This document shows positions 44,005 through 52,287 of a stretch of DNA of 64,000 nt, one piece after another (positions within the stretch are counted from its first letter, which is position 1; each line of letters opens with the position of its first letter). The notes under the pieces are model-generated. The model worked only from the letters and a program-made list of their open reading frames with translations. It did not search any database and was not told the DNA's origin. The position numbers were made by a program, and so were the translations under genes. The DNA comes from JALZUE01 sp051251725 (GTDB taxonomy: Bacteria; Pseudomonadota; Gammaproteobacteria; Enterobacterales; Alteromonadaceae), in contig JBPOFN010000006.1 in the NCBI GenBank assembly GCA_051251725.1, forward strand, positions 1-64,000. Reading direction: 5' to 3'.

Positions 44005-46932
44005 TTACTTTTGTAATAAAACCTTACCACTAATGTCATATTTACCTGGCGGTAACTTTGTTATATCACTTACAGGTTTACTATTTCGAGTGATTATCAA
44101 ACTAGAAATGCTAGGTAATAATAAGCTTGCTTGGCTATTTTTAGGAACCACTAAAGTCATTGATAAGTTGTTGTTATCAATTTTCCAACTTACTGAGATA
44201 CCACCTTGCGGGGTTGGTTGACTACCTGAGACAAAGCCTAATTCTTCATTAAATTGCGGCGTGACAGTAAATGTTTGAAAACCAGGTGTTGTTTGTTCAA
44301 TCCCTAACATGCCACGATAGAACCAACTGGCAATTGCACCGTAGGCGTAGTGATTTAATGAATTCATTTTTTCGCCGTTAAAACCTGTTTGTAGCGAGTA
44401 AGAATCCCATCGCTCCCAAGTGGTAGTAGCACCGTGTTTAATAGAATAAAACCATGACGGGTAACTTTCTTTAAATAAAATCTCATACATGAGGTCGCTA
44501 TGACCGAACTTTTGTAATACTGGCGCTAATAATGGAGTGCCTAAAAATCCAGTACGTAAATGACGATCACTTTTTTCAATTAAGGCAACTAACTGAGTCA
44601 CGGCTTTGTTTTGTTCTTCCGCTTCAAACAGCTCAAATGCTAAGGGCAATAAATAACTGGTTTGTGTGGTTTTTGGCGATATTTTTTTAATAGAGCCTTT
44701 TTTTTCACTGCCGTTATTGTATAGCGGCGGTTTGGTTATGCTGGCGTGAAGTAACAAATCATCATCAAAAAAATAATCACGGAATTTACTTTTGATATTA
44801 TTGAACAAGGCATCATATTGGTTTGCATCGGTATGAAAACCTAAAATACGAGCCGTTTTAGCAACAATATAGGCGGAGCGAGCGTAATAGGCCGTTGCAA
44901 TTAAATCTCTGTGGGTGTCGCCACCATTTTTACCATCGCTGGTGAAAGGTTGTAACCAATCTCCGTGACTACTCATGGTAGAAATATGCTGGTAACTGTT
45001 AAAGGTATGATAACCCAGCCAACGCTTCATCATAGTATAGTTTTCAGCGAGGATGGTTTTATCGCCGGTAAATTGATAAAGATCCCAAGGTACAATAGTT
45101 GCGGCATCACCCCATGCAGAACCGGTTAAGCTTGTTAAGAAATTACGAAAGGGGACAAAATTGGGTATCATGCCGTCAATGCTTTGTTCTTCTCGTACAC
45201 TTTCAAGCCATGCAGCCCAAAAACCATAAACGTCTGCTTTATACATAGATGTTTGAGCAAATACTTGAGCGTCGCCTGTCCAACCTAAGCGTTCGTCACG
45301 TTGTGGACAATCTGTCGGAATATCTAAAAAATTGCCACGTAATCCCCAAGATACATTCTCTGAAAGCTGATTGAGATTAGCGCTAGCGCTGGTGAAATTA
45401 TCGTAAACATCAAAATTAGAATGCAATACTTTTCCTTTGATCCAATCAAGGGTAGGGGTTTTAGTTTGATCGTAGCCAGATAGCTCAACAAATTGATAAC
45501 CATGAAAGGTAAAGGTCGGCTGATAACGGATCACGCCTGTTTCGTTAGGCGTATAGAGATCGGTTGCTTTCGCCGAGCGAAGGTTGGTAACGGCAAATTC
45601 ACCTTTATCAATTGCTTCGGAAAAACGTATTTTGACTTGCTGATTTTTAACGGCAGGAATGTTGATTTCAGGTACTCCGACCATGTTTTGTCCCATGTCA
45701 AAAATGGTTATTCCATTTTTCTGACTGACAATTTTCATTGCAGGAATAGTTAAGGTTTCACGAACCGGCGTATGGCGCTTAGGTTTTAATAACACTTGCT
45801 GCTCAAGTGGTTCTGATACCACCTTTAGCCATTTATCGGCATCTTGGTGTTCATCAAAATTAGCACCGTGCCAGTTAGTTAATTCAAAATTAGCATCATA
45901 AATTTCACCGTCATAATTACTCGCTTCACGGATTGGGCCTTGGTTAGTGGATTGCCAATCTTTATTTGATGAAATAACTTGATGAGTGCCGTCGGTAAAT
46001 GTCACTTCTAATTGTGCCAATAATTGCATTGGTAACATATGGTGTTGTTTGGTTGGGTGGAATATTCTTCCGCTATGCCAGCCTTCAGCAACAATCGCCG
46101 CTAATGAATTTCCACCTGTTTTTAAATGTGAAGTAACATCATAGGTCAATGTTTCTATGCGCTTATGATAAGGTGTCCAGCCGGGCGTCATTACATCATT
46201 AGTGACAGTTTTTCCGTTAATAAAGGGTTTAAATACGCCTTTTGAGGTGATGTATAATCGTGCTTGTGCGATGTTTTTATCTAAATTAAAAGCGGTTCGT
46301 AAATATTGCGGACGGAAATACTTGTTATTAGGAACAGGGAAGCGTCCACCTTTTACGGAACGATTAAAAACACTATTTTCATCGAATTCATTGGTATCTG
46401 GATGACCTATCCATTTTGCTTGCCAATCCTCATTATTCAGTAACCCTAATTCGAGATGATTAATATCACTCCATGTTGAGGCTTGATCTGTTTCGTCCCA
46501 AATTTTAACTCGCCAGTAAACTTTTTGTCGAGATTGTAATTTTTGCCCTTGGTAGCGTATCCAAGCATTTTGTGTCGATTGAACTTTAAGGGAATCCCAA
46601 AGCCGTTCCTGTTGATTAAAATCAGCAGACTTTGCAACTTGTATTTGATATGCCGTTTGTAATTGCGCGGAAGATTGTTGACTAAGTTGCCAGCTAAAAC
46701 GCGGCTTAGCTTCATAATAACCAATCGGATTAACAAAGCCTTCTCCAACCTTTAAATTGATAACAGGATCAGTTTTTAACATATTATTGTTTGTGATTGA
46801 GCCGTGATCATTTTGACAGCCTGAAATCAATAGTAACAAAATCAAGAGCAGTGTTGATGTTGGCTTATCTTGCCTGTTCTTTTTATGCCTTGGGAGCAAA
46901 GGAAACGAATAGCGTTTAAAAATAGTTAACAT
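44005..46932 (-). CDS. GH78 alpha-L-rhamnosidase, lipoprotein (type B, intact)
   Basis: The 975-residue protein has a long leader ending in the lipobox LISGC (Cys39), and the ATG is preceded by ggag at good spacing. Domains follow GH78: VGYYEAKPRFSWQLSQQSS, YITSKGVFKPFINGKTVTND, the barrel with DIPTDCPQRDERLGWTGDA (general-acid region), HGATTTWERWDSYSL and a C-terminal sandwich. It is the intact version of the GH78 at 26022. It is transcribed from P6, which is divergent from the sulfatase promoter P7. Confidence 0.92.
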   Translation of the reverse strand: MLTIFKRYSFPLLPRHKKNRQDKPTSTLLLILLLLISGCQNDHGSITNNNMLKTDPVINLKVGEGFVNPIGYYEAKPRFSWQLSQQSSAQLQTAYQIQVAKSADFNQQERLWDSLKVQSTQNAWIRYQGQKLQSRQKVYWRVKIWDETDQASTWSDINHLELGLLNNEDWQAKWIGHPDTNEFDENSVFNRSVKGGRFPVPNNKYFRPQYLRTAFNLDKNIAQARLYITSKGVFKPFINGKTVTNDVMTPGWTPYHKRIETLTYDVTSHLKTGGNSLAAIVAEGWHSGRIFHPTKQHHMLPMQLLAQLEVTFTDGTHQVISSNKDWQSTNQGPIREASNYDGEIYDANFELTNWHGANFDEHQDADKWLKVVSEPLEQQVLLKPKRHTPVRETLTIPAMKIVSQKNGITIFDMGQNMVGVPEINIPAVKNQQVKIRFSEAIDKGEFAVTNLRSAKATDLYTPNETGVIRYQPTFTFHGYQFVELSGYDQTKTPTLDWIKGKVLHSNFDVYDNFTSASANLNQLSENVSWGLRGNFLDIPTDCPQRDERLGWTGDAQVFAQTSMYKADVYGFWAAWLESVREEQSIDGMIPNFVPFRNFLTSLTGSAWGDAATIVPWDLYQFTGDKTILAENYTMMKRWLGYHTFNSYQHISTMSSHGDWLQPFTSDGKNGGDTHRDLIATAYYARSAYIVAKTARILGFHTDANQYDALFNNIKSKFRDYFFDDDLLLHASITKPPLYNNGSEKKGSIKKISPKTTQTSYLLPLAFELFEAEEQNKAVTQLVALIEKSDRHLRTGFLGTPLLAPVLQKFGHSDLMYEILFKESYPSWFYSIKHGATTTWERWDSYSLQTGFNGEKMNSLNHYAYGAIASWFYRGMLGIEQTTPGFQTFTVTPQFNEELGFVSGSQPTPQGGISVSWKIDNNNLSMTLVVPKNSQASLLLPSISSLIITRNSKPVSDITKLPPGKYDISGKVLLQK

Positions 46933-47121
46933 GGTTTACTCCAAAAAATATTCTTTATTTATTAATAAACTGAGTCGTCAAACTCAATCATAAACAGACT
47001 GACTGAACGCTACGTATGCTATAAAAGTTCATGCGTTTGTAACTTTTCATTCAACCTAGTTCATCATCTGCAATTATTTAATTGCCAAAAAATAAAAAAC
47101 CGAGACGTTACAAACTGAAAA

Positions 47122-47147
47122 GGCAGCAAACTTACAAATTGATACCC
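47122..47147 (-). promoter_or_regulatory. Predicted ECF-sigma promoter P6, for GH78 (44005)
   Basis: Minus strand: TTAGGGTATCAATTTG with GGGTATC at 47147-47141, 15 nt, TGCCTTTTC from 47125. It forms a palindrome with P7. Confidence 0.8.
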
Positions 47148-47172
47148 TAACGTTAAAAATATTTTAAGTTTA

Positions 47173-47198
47173 GGGTATCAATCTCAAGACTTATTGTC
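47173..47198 (+). promoter_or_regulatory. Predicted ECF-sigma promoter P7, for the sulfatase at 47364
   Basis: Plus strand: TTTAGGGTATCAATCTC with GGGTATC at 47173-47179, 15 nt, TGTCTTTTC from 47195. The two -35 blocks of P6 and P7 end a near-perfect inverted repeat, so the two genes are divergently controlled. The sulfatase start is about 165 nt downstream. Confidence 0.8.
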
Positions 47199-47363
47199 TT
47201 TTCATATACCAGCAAACTAAAAGTGCTCGGTTAAGCGTTGTTGAGCTATGTTAATACGGCAGGCAAAACATTTTTTGAAGACGACAATAAACCATAATTA
47301 AAATTTAAATGGTGATATCAGTTGGCTTTATTTATAGATTAAATGTCTAGTGAGGAAATTTAG

Positions 47364-48854
47364 ATGATATTACGAAAACTTAATAAACTGCCTTTCATGG
47401 TTTTAAGTTTATTAGTCTTACAAGCTTGTGAAAACACTGCGATTGCAACAGAAAACAAACAACCAGTAGAAAAAAAACAACCCAATGTTGTGGTGTTTTT
47501 AATTGATGATTTACGTGTCGACTTAGGCACGTATGGCAGTAAACATGTGCTGAGTCCTAATATTGATAAGCTAGCCAGTGAAGGGGTTAAATTCACCCAA
47601 GCTTATGCACAACAGGCAATTTGTGGCCCATCTCGCGTAAGTATTATGACGGGACTACGCCCAGAAACAACCGGTTTATATACAATTAATAAAGACGGCC
47701 GCCTGCGCCCTAATCAACCTGACGTTGTATCAATGCCGCAGTTATTTAAACAAAACGGCTATAAAACTATAAGTATTGGTAAGGTTTATCACAGCGTAAC
47801 TGACGACCAGGAAAACTGGTCAACACACATAAAAAAATTAGATAACTTCTACGCTATTCCAGGTAATAAAGAAAAGAAATTTGCTTATGAAGCAGGTGAG
47901 GTTGATGACAATTTTTACAAAGACGGTAAAGTTGCAACAGACGCGATTGCAACATTAAAGCAGCTAAAAGAAAAAGATGAAAAATTTATAATGATGGTTG
48001 GTTTTAGTAAACCACATTTACCATTCAACGCGCCAAAAAAATATTGGGACATGTACGATCGCGAACAATTCGCAGTACCTAGCCGTAAAAAACCGGACGA
48101 CATGTATCGCTTAGCATTAACTAAATGGGGTGAGCTCCGCATGTATGGCGGTATTCCGAAAGAAGGCGATGCCTCAGACGAGCTAACTAAAACACTTATC
48201 CATGGTTATTATTCAACGGTAAGTTATGTAGATGCACAACTAGGTCGAGTAATGGAAGCTCTTGAGGAAATGGATCTACGTGAAAATACTATGGTGGTAT
48301 TGATGAGCGACCATGGTTATAAATTAGGTGAATATGGCGCTTGGAATAAACACACCAATATGCAATTAGACACGCGAGTCCCACTCATTATCAGCCGTGA
48401 ACTGGCTCACAAAAATCGTAAAGCGGGAGTAAGCTCTGCTGCATTGGTTGAAAATATTGATGTCTTTCCGTCGCTTGCACAGGCAAGCGGTTTAACATTA
48501 CCAAAAATGGACGGACAAAGTTTACTGACGTTATTAGACAATCCTGATATGAAATGGGATGACGCGGCTTATAGTCTATTTACCCGGGGACCATTTATGG
48601 GAATTACGGTTACCGATGGACAATGGCGATATACCCAGTGGCGTGACGCTAAAACCCAAGCATTAAAGTTTACCGAATTGTACGATCACAGCGCCAGTGA
48701 AGTGGCGACCGCGAACGTATCAGGACAGCAACAATATCAAGCATTAGAACAAAAATTAAAAGCGTTATTACTTCAACAGTTTCCAATGGATGCGCCGTCA
48801 TTTCATGAGAAACGTCATGTTAAGAATAACCAGTTTTTAACGGGTAAGTTTTAA
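47364..48854 (+). CDS. Family S1 sulfatase (S1_7-like), lipoprotein
   Basis: GAGGAAA precedes the ATG. A lipobox LQAC (Cys22) predicts a lipoprotein. The core contains VVVFLIDDLRVDLGTYG, QAICGPSRVSIMTG with formylglycine precursor Cys87, GKVYHSVTDDQENW, SKPHLPFNAPKKYWDMYD and VLMSDHGYKLGEYGAWNKH, which matches iduronate-2-sulfatase-like enzymes. It is a single-gene unit on the plus strand, divergent from GH78 and facing PL24. Confidence 0.88.
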   Translation: MILRKLNKLPFMVLSLLVLQACENTAIATENKQPVEKKQPNVVVFLIDDLRVDLGTYGSKHVLSPNIDKLASEGVKFTQAYAQQAICGPSRVSIMTGLRPETTGLYTINKDGRLRPNQPDVVSMPQLFKQNGYKTISIGKVYHSVTDDQENWSTHIKKLDNFYAIPGNKEKKFAYEAGEVDDNFYKDGKVATDAIATLKQLKEKDEKFIMMVGFSKPHLPFNAPKKYWDMYDREQFAVPSRKKPDDMYRLALTKWGELRMYGGIPKEGDASDELTKTLIHGYYSTVSYVDAQLGRVMEALEEMDLRENTMVVLMSDHGYKLGEYGAWNKHTNMQLDTRVPLIISRELAHKNRKAGVSSAALVENIDVFPSLAQASGLTLPKMDGQSLLTLLDNPDMKWDDAAYSLFTRGPFMGITVTDGQWRYTQWRDAKTQALKFTELYDHSASEVATANVSGQQQYQALEQKLKALLLQQFPMDAPSFHEKRHVKNNQFLTGKF

Positions 48855-48929
48855 TTTTTCACAACAATCGCTTAGTGTTAACAGCCTAGATTGTAGTTAC
48901 CAGTGTTTAATCTGACTCGGTTCCATTTA

Positions 48930-48965
48930 TTGCAGAGCTAATTACAGCTTTAATTAGCTCTGCAA
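48930..48965. repeat. 15-bp perfect inverted repeat after the sulfatase
   Basis: Arms ttgcagagctaatta and complement, loop cagctt, 75 bp beyond the sulfatase stop. No T run follows on either strand (AAAAA follows on plus), so it is an atypical terminator or an RNA-end stabiliser. Confidence 0.6.
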
Positions 48966-49370
48966 AAAGCGCCCGCAGCCATAAAAATCACTCAGTGATG
49001 AACAGAAGTTAATAAGCGGTTAATCATAATAACTACCCATGTAGTATTTTATACAAAGTTGAAAGTTATAAGGTTTATATTTTACATGTAATGCGACAAG
49101 AACGAGATTTACGCAGATTTCTTTTACCTAACCTGAATTCGGTTTAATGGGTTTTGTAACAGTTTGATTTATAGTAAATAATTTGCGGGTTTATTTTGTT
49201 TCACCTAGCTTATCTTAGACTCGATGATGAAATTTAAGTGGATATTAAGGCGTTACTTCACACTAATAACTGGCTATTAGTAGGAAAAACACGGTTTTTT
49301 TATTCCCGATAAAAACCAAGTACCTGCATATATGAACCCACTCCGTTTGCAAGACATTTGATCATTGATG
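48966..49370. other. Non-coding stretch before the IS110 remnant
   Basis: No supported frame or PUL promoter. The left border of the IS110-derived DNA is uncertain and may lie within this stretch. Confidence 0.35.
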
Positions 49371-49488
49371 TGAGAGGAAAATCATTGCTCTCATATATCC
49401 GGCCTGTTTGTGGAAGGTTTTTACTTCCTGGCCCCGATGGTTATTTGCGCTCATCCTCCTCATCATCCATACGGCTTCTTAAGAGCCG
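49371..49488 (-). ncRNA. Possible relic of an IS110/IS1111 structured end RNA
   Basis: Three hairpins follow one another: tgagag/ctctca (49371-49393), a two-step stem ggcc...ggaag/cttcc...ggcc (49401-49433) and cggct/agccg (49472-49488). In IS1111-type elements a non-coding RNA that guides target choice is encoded beyond the transposase 3' end. The position fits, but this is only a structural suggestion. Confidence 0.3.
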
Positions 49489-49937
49489 ATGCAGGTAGCA
49501 GGTTTTGAATGAGCGGGTCTGACCTATCTCACCATCCGATCAATTTACCTTTTGCAACTGAAGTAAGGGGTACTCTTACTTAAGCATTAGCCTTTTCACT
49601 AATGCTATGAATTTTTTGTTATATGGCTGGGCGGTATGTTTCACCCTTTGCCATGATGACCCATGCCATCCTCGCGAGTTTATTCGCTATAGCAACGCAG
49701 GTTTTATTTTGTCCTCTGCGTTTTAATAGCGCTTGAGCCCATAAACTGAAACGATCCGTTTTGTTACTCGAATGCCTTAACACCGCTCTTGCACCATGTA
49801 TCAACAAGGTTCTTAAATAGCTATTGCCCGCTTGCTGATACCAAGTAATAACGGTTTTCCACCCGTTGAAGTTGACCCGGTACTAATCCTATCCATGCGG
49901 AAAAGTGGCGACCATTAACAAAGTCTTTTCCATCGCC
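49371..49937 (-). mobile_element. Decayed 3' part of an IS110-family element
   Basis: Fragments of an IS110 transposase C-terminus appear in different frames: GDGKDFVNGRHFSAWIGLVPGQ (from 49937 down), STGGKPLLLGISKR, then SYLRTLLIHGARAVLRHSS with a stop at 49619. At least two frameshifts separate them, and the whole N-terminal (DEDD) domain is missing. Downstream lie about 250 bp of non-coding, hairpin-rich DNA. The right edge overlaps the last codons of the PL24 gene, so this fragment joined PL24 by deletion or insertion. It cannot be active. Confidence 0.75.
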
Positions 49938-52191
49938 TTCTTAACGTAACTAAAATCAAAGTTGCCAACATTAAAAATGGACCAGTACTACCACCAGACT
50001 GAGTGCTTGTATTTGAATCGTTGTTATCTGGTTCAGGAGCAGGCTCAACGATTTTCGCTTTTATAAATAGATTGATTAGTGCTTCAGCTGTTTTACCATT
50101 ATCATCTTCAGCCACAGATTTTAATTGATGTGTCCCCACATTTAAGCCAGCCAACTGGCTGTTTTCCGTTTGTGACCAAGTATATGGCGACGTAGTGACT
50201 TCGCTTATCAATATGTTATTGATATAGAGTGTTACACCAACAATTGAGCTCAAACTATTTGGACTTGAAGCATTAACGTTTATTGATAAATCAGCATAAC
50301 CTTCTTGTAGTTGTAATGAGTTACCCGCAAACGCAACAATTGGATCAGGCGCAGTTTCCACAATCAAGCTAACTGAAGATTCTGCAGTGTTACCCGCATC
50401 ATCAGTGGCAACCGCTTTAAGTAGGTGAGTTCCAGTACTTAAACCGGTTAAATCAGGGAAGGAGGTTTGGTGCCAACTGTAAGGGGCGGTGTCATCATTA
50501 CTAATTAATTGACCATTAATATAAAGTCTAACGCTGCTAATACTGCGTTCTTCAGACGGACTTGAAGCATTGACATTTACAGACAGCTCTTTGTAGCCTT
50601 CTGTTAAAGTTATCGGGAATTCTGAAAAACTCACTACCGGGTTTACAACAGGAGCAGGGGGGGAACTATTAATATCTAAGTCAATTATCTGTAAATATAA
50701 AGGTTGTTCCGTACCAGACGACCGCTCCATTAAATAGTAATAAACTTTGCCATTTATCACGTGCACGGTACCATGATCAAACTTAACCCCTTCTGTTTGT
50801 TCATAAATACGTTCAAAATCATTGGTACCGCCAATGGCTTGTTCCACATAGGGGTAACCATCTTTTAAACCGATTATGTAGACATTATCACCTGAGGTGT
50901 AGATCTCACTTGCTCCGGCAAAGTCAGTGGTAACAATAAAATCATCAGCACCAACGGATTTATAAGAATGCAAAAAAACTTGTTGATAGTCGCCGCGGTT
51001 TCTATCGGTAGATCGTACTTCGCTGATGATATGAATGTCACCTTTAGCGGTTACTGTCCAATCGAAGCCACCGACAATATAAACAGAGTTAGCTTCTTGA
51101 TGGGCAATGTAGTCTCCCGGTTCAAAGACTTTGATTTCGTCTGAATTAACCAGTGGCCAAGTCATAGGTTCGCCTTTGTGGTTTTTCCACTGGCCAAAGC
51201 CTTCTGCCTGATCTGAATAAGCGTAATAAACACCATTTTGATATAGGTATTTATCATCGTTATCACTACTACGTTGCTGGAAACCAACCCGGAGCTTTCC
51301 GTTAACGTATTTCATGTTACCGTATAAACCCCAGTTGTAATCGTTACCAAAGTTTTTAGCAGAAACAACATTGAAATCGGTAAATTTAGACCACTTTTGG
51401 GTCGTCGCATCATAGCGGTTAAAAACATAACCGCCGTTATTATTACCCCCTAAACGCATATACAATAACAAGGTACCGTCGGTGTTAGTAAAAAACTTAG
51501 GGTAAGTTAAACGAACAAAATTGCCTTTATCGGCTAAATCACCGGTCATGGTTAAGTGTTTATAATCATCAGCACCTTGGCTAACGCTGCTGGTATCTTT
51601 AACAAATTTAGCTAAGGTAAATTCAGCGTCACTGGCTTCTGCAGCGCCAGCAATACTGTAGGAATAACGGAAATAATCATTTTTAAACTTACCATCATGA
51701 TTATTATCATCATAGGCATGCATGTCGTACACCATATGAATAGTGCCATTGACTGGGCTCACCGATAAACCAATAGTATTATGAGACTCCCCCACTAAAG
51801 GATCGCCTCTAAAGCCGGTATGTTGATGCGGAAACTCAATATTTTTTACCACGCCGGTATCGGTATTAAAACGCGATAACATCACATGGCGGTCGTCTTT
51901 GCCACCGCGATACCAAGTCATAAACACATAATTTTTATATGTTTTTACTGCGTCACCATGGGCTGAAATGTTTTTCCCAAAAAAATAATCATATTGATCT
52001 GGAGACGTATTCGGATTCCCCACCGTACCAAAATCAAGATCTTGGCCATTAAAGTGTAAGCCTTGATCGGTTATTTTAACTTGCTGCTCTAAGGTCACTT
52101 CAGCATGCGATTGTTGTAAAATCATAGCTAAAGTTGATGATATTAAGAGTAGACACTTAAAAAGTGCTTGAGGTTTACTACTAAAGTTCAT
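49915..52191 (-). CDS. Ulvan lyase PL24 with two Ig-like domains and a GlyGly-CTERM-type tail
   Basis: A signal peptide (about 1-30, ending SHA) precedes a seven-bladed BNR-type catalytic domain (about 31-520). GFRGDPLVGESHNTIGLSV and GTIHMVYDMHAY are the PL24 hallmark strands: His137 and His158, 21 residues apart, match the essential His pair of PL24 enzymes, with Tyr230 and Arg246 (YMRLGG) as further candidates. PL24 cuts ulvan by beta-elimination. Two bacterial Ig-like repeats follow (about 525-720; VRLYINGQLISNDDTAPYSW and VTLYINNILISEVTTSPYTW), then an acidic linker and SGGSTG-hydrophobic-RRR, a GlyGly-CTERM-like sorting signal. The last codons (WKRLC) appear to be IS110-derived. Cotranscription with GH106 (96-bp gap) from P8 is likely. 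Confidence 0.85.
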   Translation of the reverse strand: MNFSSKPQALFKCLLLISSTLAMILQQSHAEVTLEQQVKITDQGLHFNGQDLDFGTVGNPNTSPDQYDYFFGKNISAHGDAVKTYKNYVFMTWYRGGKDDRHVMLSRFNTDTGVVKNIEFPHQHTGFRGDPLVGESHNTIGLSVSPVNGTIHMVYDMHAYDDNNHDGKFKNDYFRYSYSIAGAAEASDAEFTLAKFVKDTSSVSQGADDYKHLTMTGDLADKGNFVRLTYPKFFTNTDGTLLLYMRLGGNNNGGYVFNRYDATTQKWSKFTDFNVVSAKNFGNDYNWGLYGNMKYVNGKLRVGFQQRSSDNDDKYLYQNGVYYAYSDQAEGFGQWKNHKGEPMTWPLVNSDEIKVFEPGDYIAHQEANSVYIVGGFDWTVTAKGDIHIISEVRSTDRNRGDYQQVFLHSYKSVGADDFIVTTDFAGASEIYTSGDNVYIIGLKDGYPYVEQAIGGTNDFERIYEQTEGVKFDHGTVHVINGKVYYYLMERSSGTEQPLYLQIIDLDINSSPPAPVVNPVVSFSEFPITLTEGYKELSVNVNASSPSEERSISSVRLYINGQLISNDDTAPYSWHQTSFPDLTGLSTGTHLLKAVATDDAGNTAESSVSLIVETAPDPIVAFAGNSLQLQEGYADLSINVNASSPNSLSSIVGVTLYINNILISEVTTSPYTWSQTENSQLAGLNVGTHQLKSVAEDDNGKTAEALINLFIKAKIVEPAPEPDNNDSNTSTQSGGSTGPFLMLATLILVTLRRRWKRLC

Positions 52192-52241
52192 ATTAGTCCT
52201 ATCGTTTTTATTATCTGCTAAATATTGGATTCTTTATGCAC

Positions 52242-52274
52242 TGAGCTTTTGAAAATTATTTTTTCAAAAGCTCA
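52242..52274 (-). repeat. 14-bp perfect hairpin between GH106 and PL24
   Basis: Arms tgagcttttgaaaa and its complement with a 5-nt loop, in the 96-bp gap between the two genes. Without a T tract it may act as a processing or stability element that sets different levels of GH106 and PL24 messages. Confidence 0.65.
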
Positions 52275-52287
52275 TGATTAAATTAAT

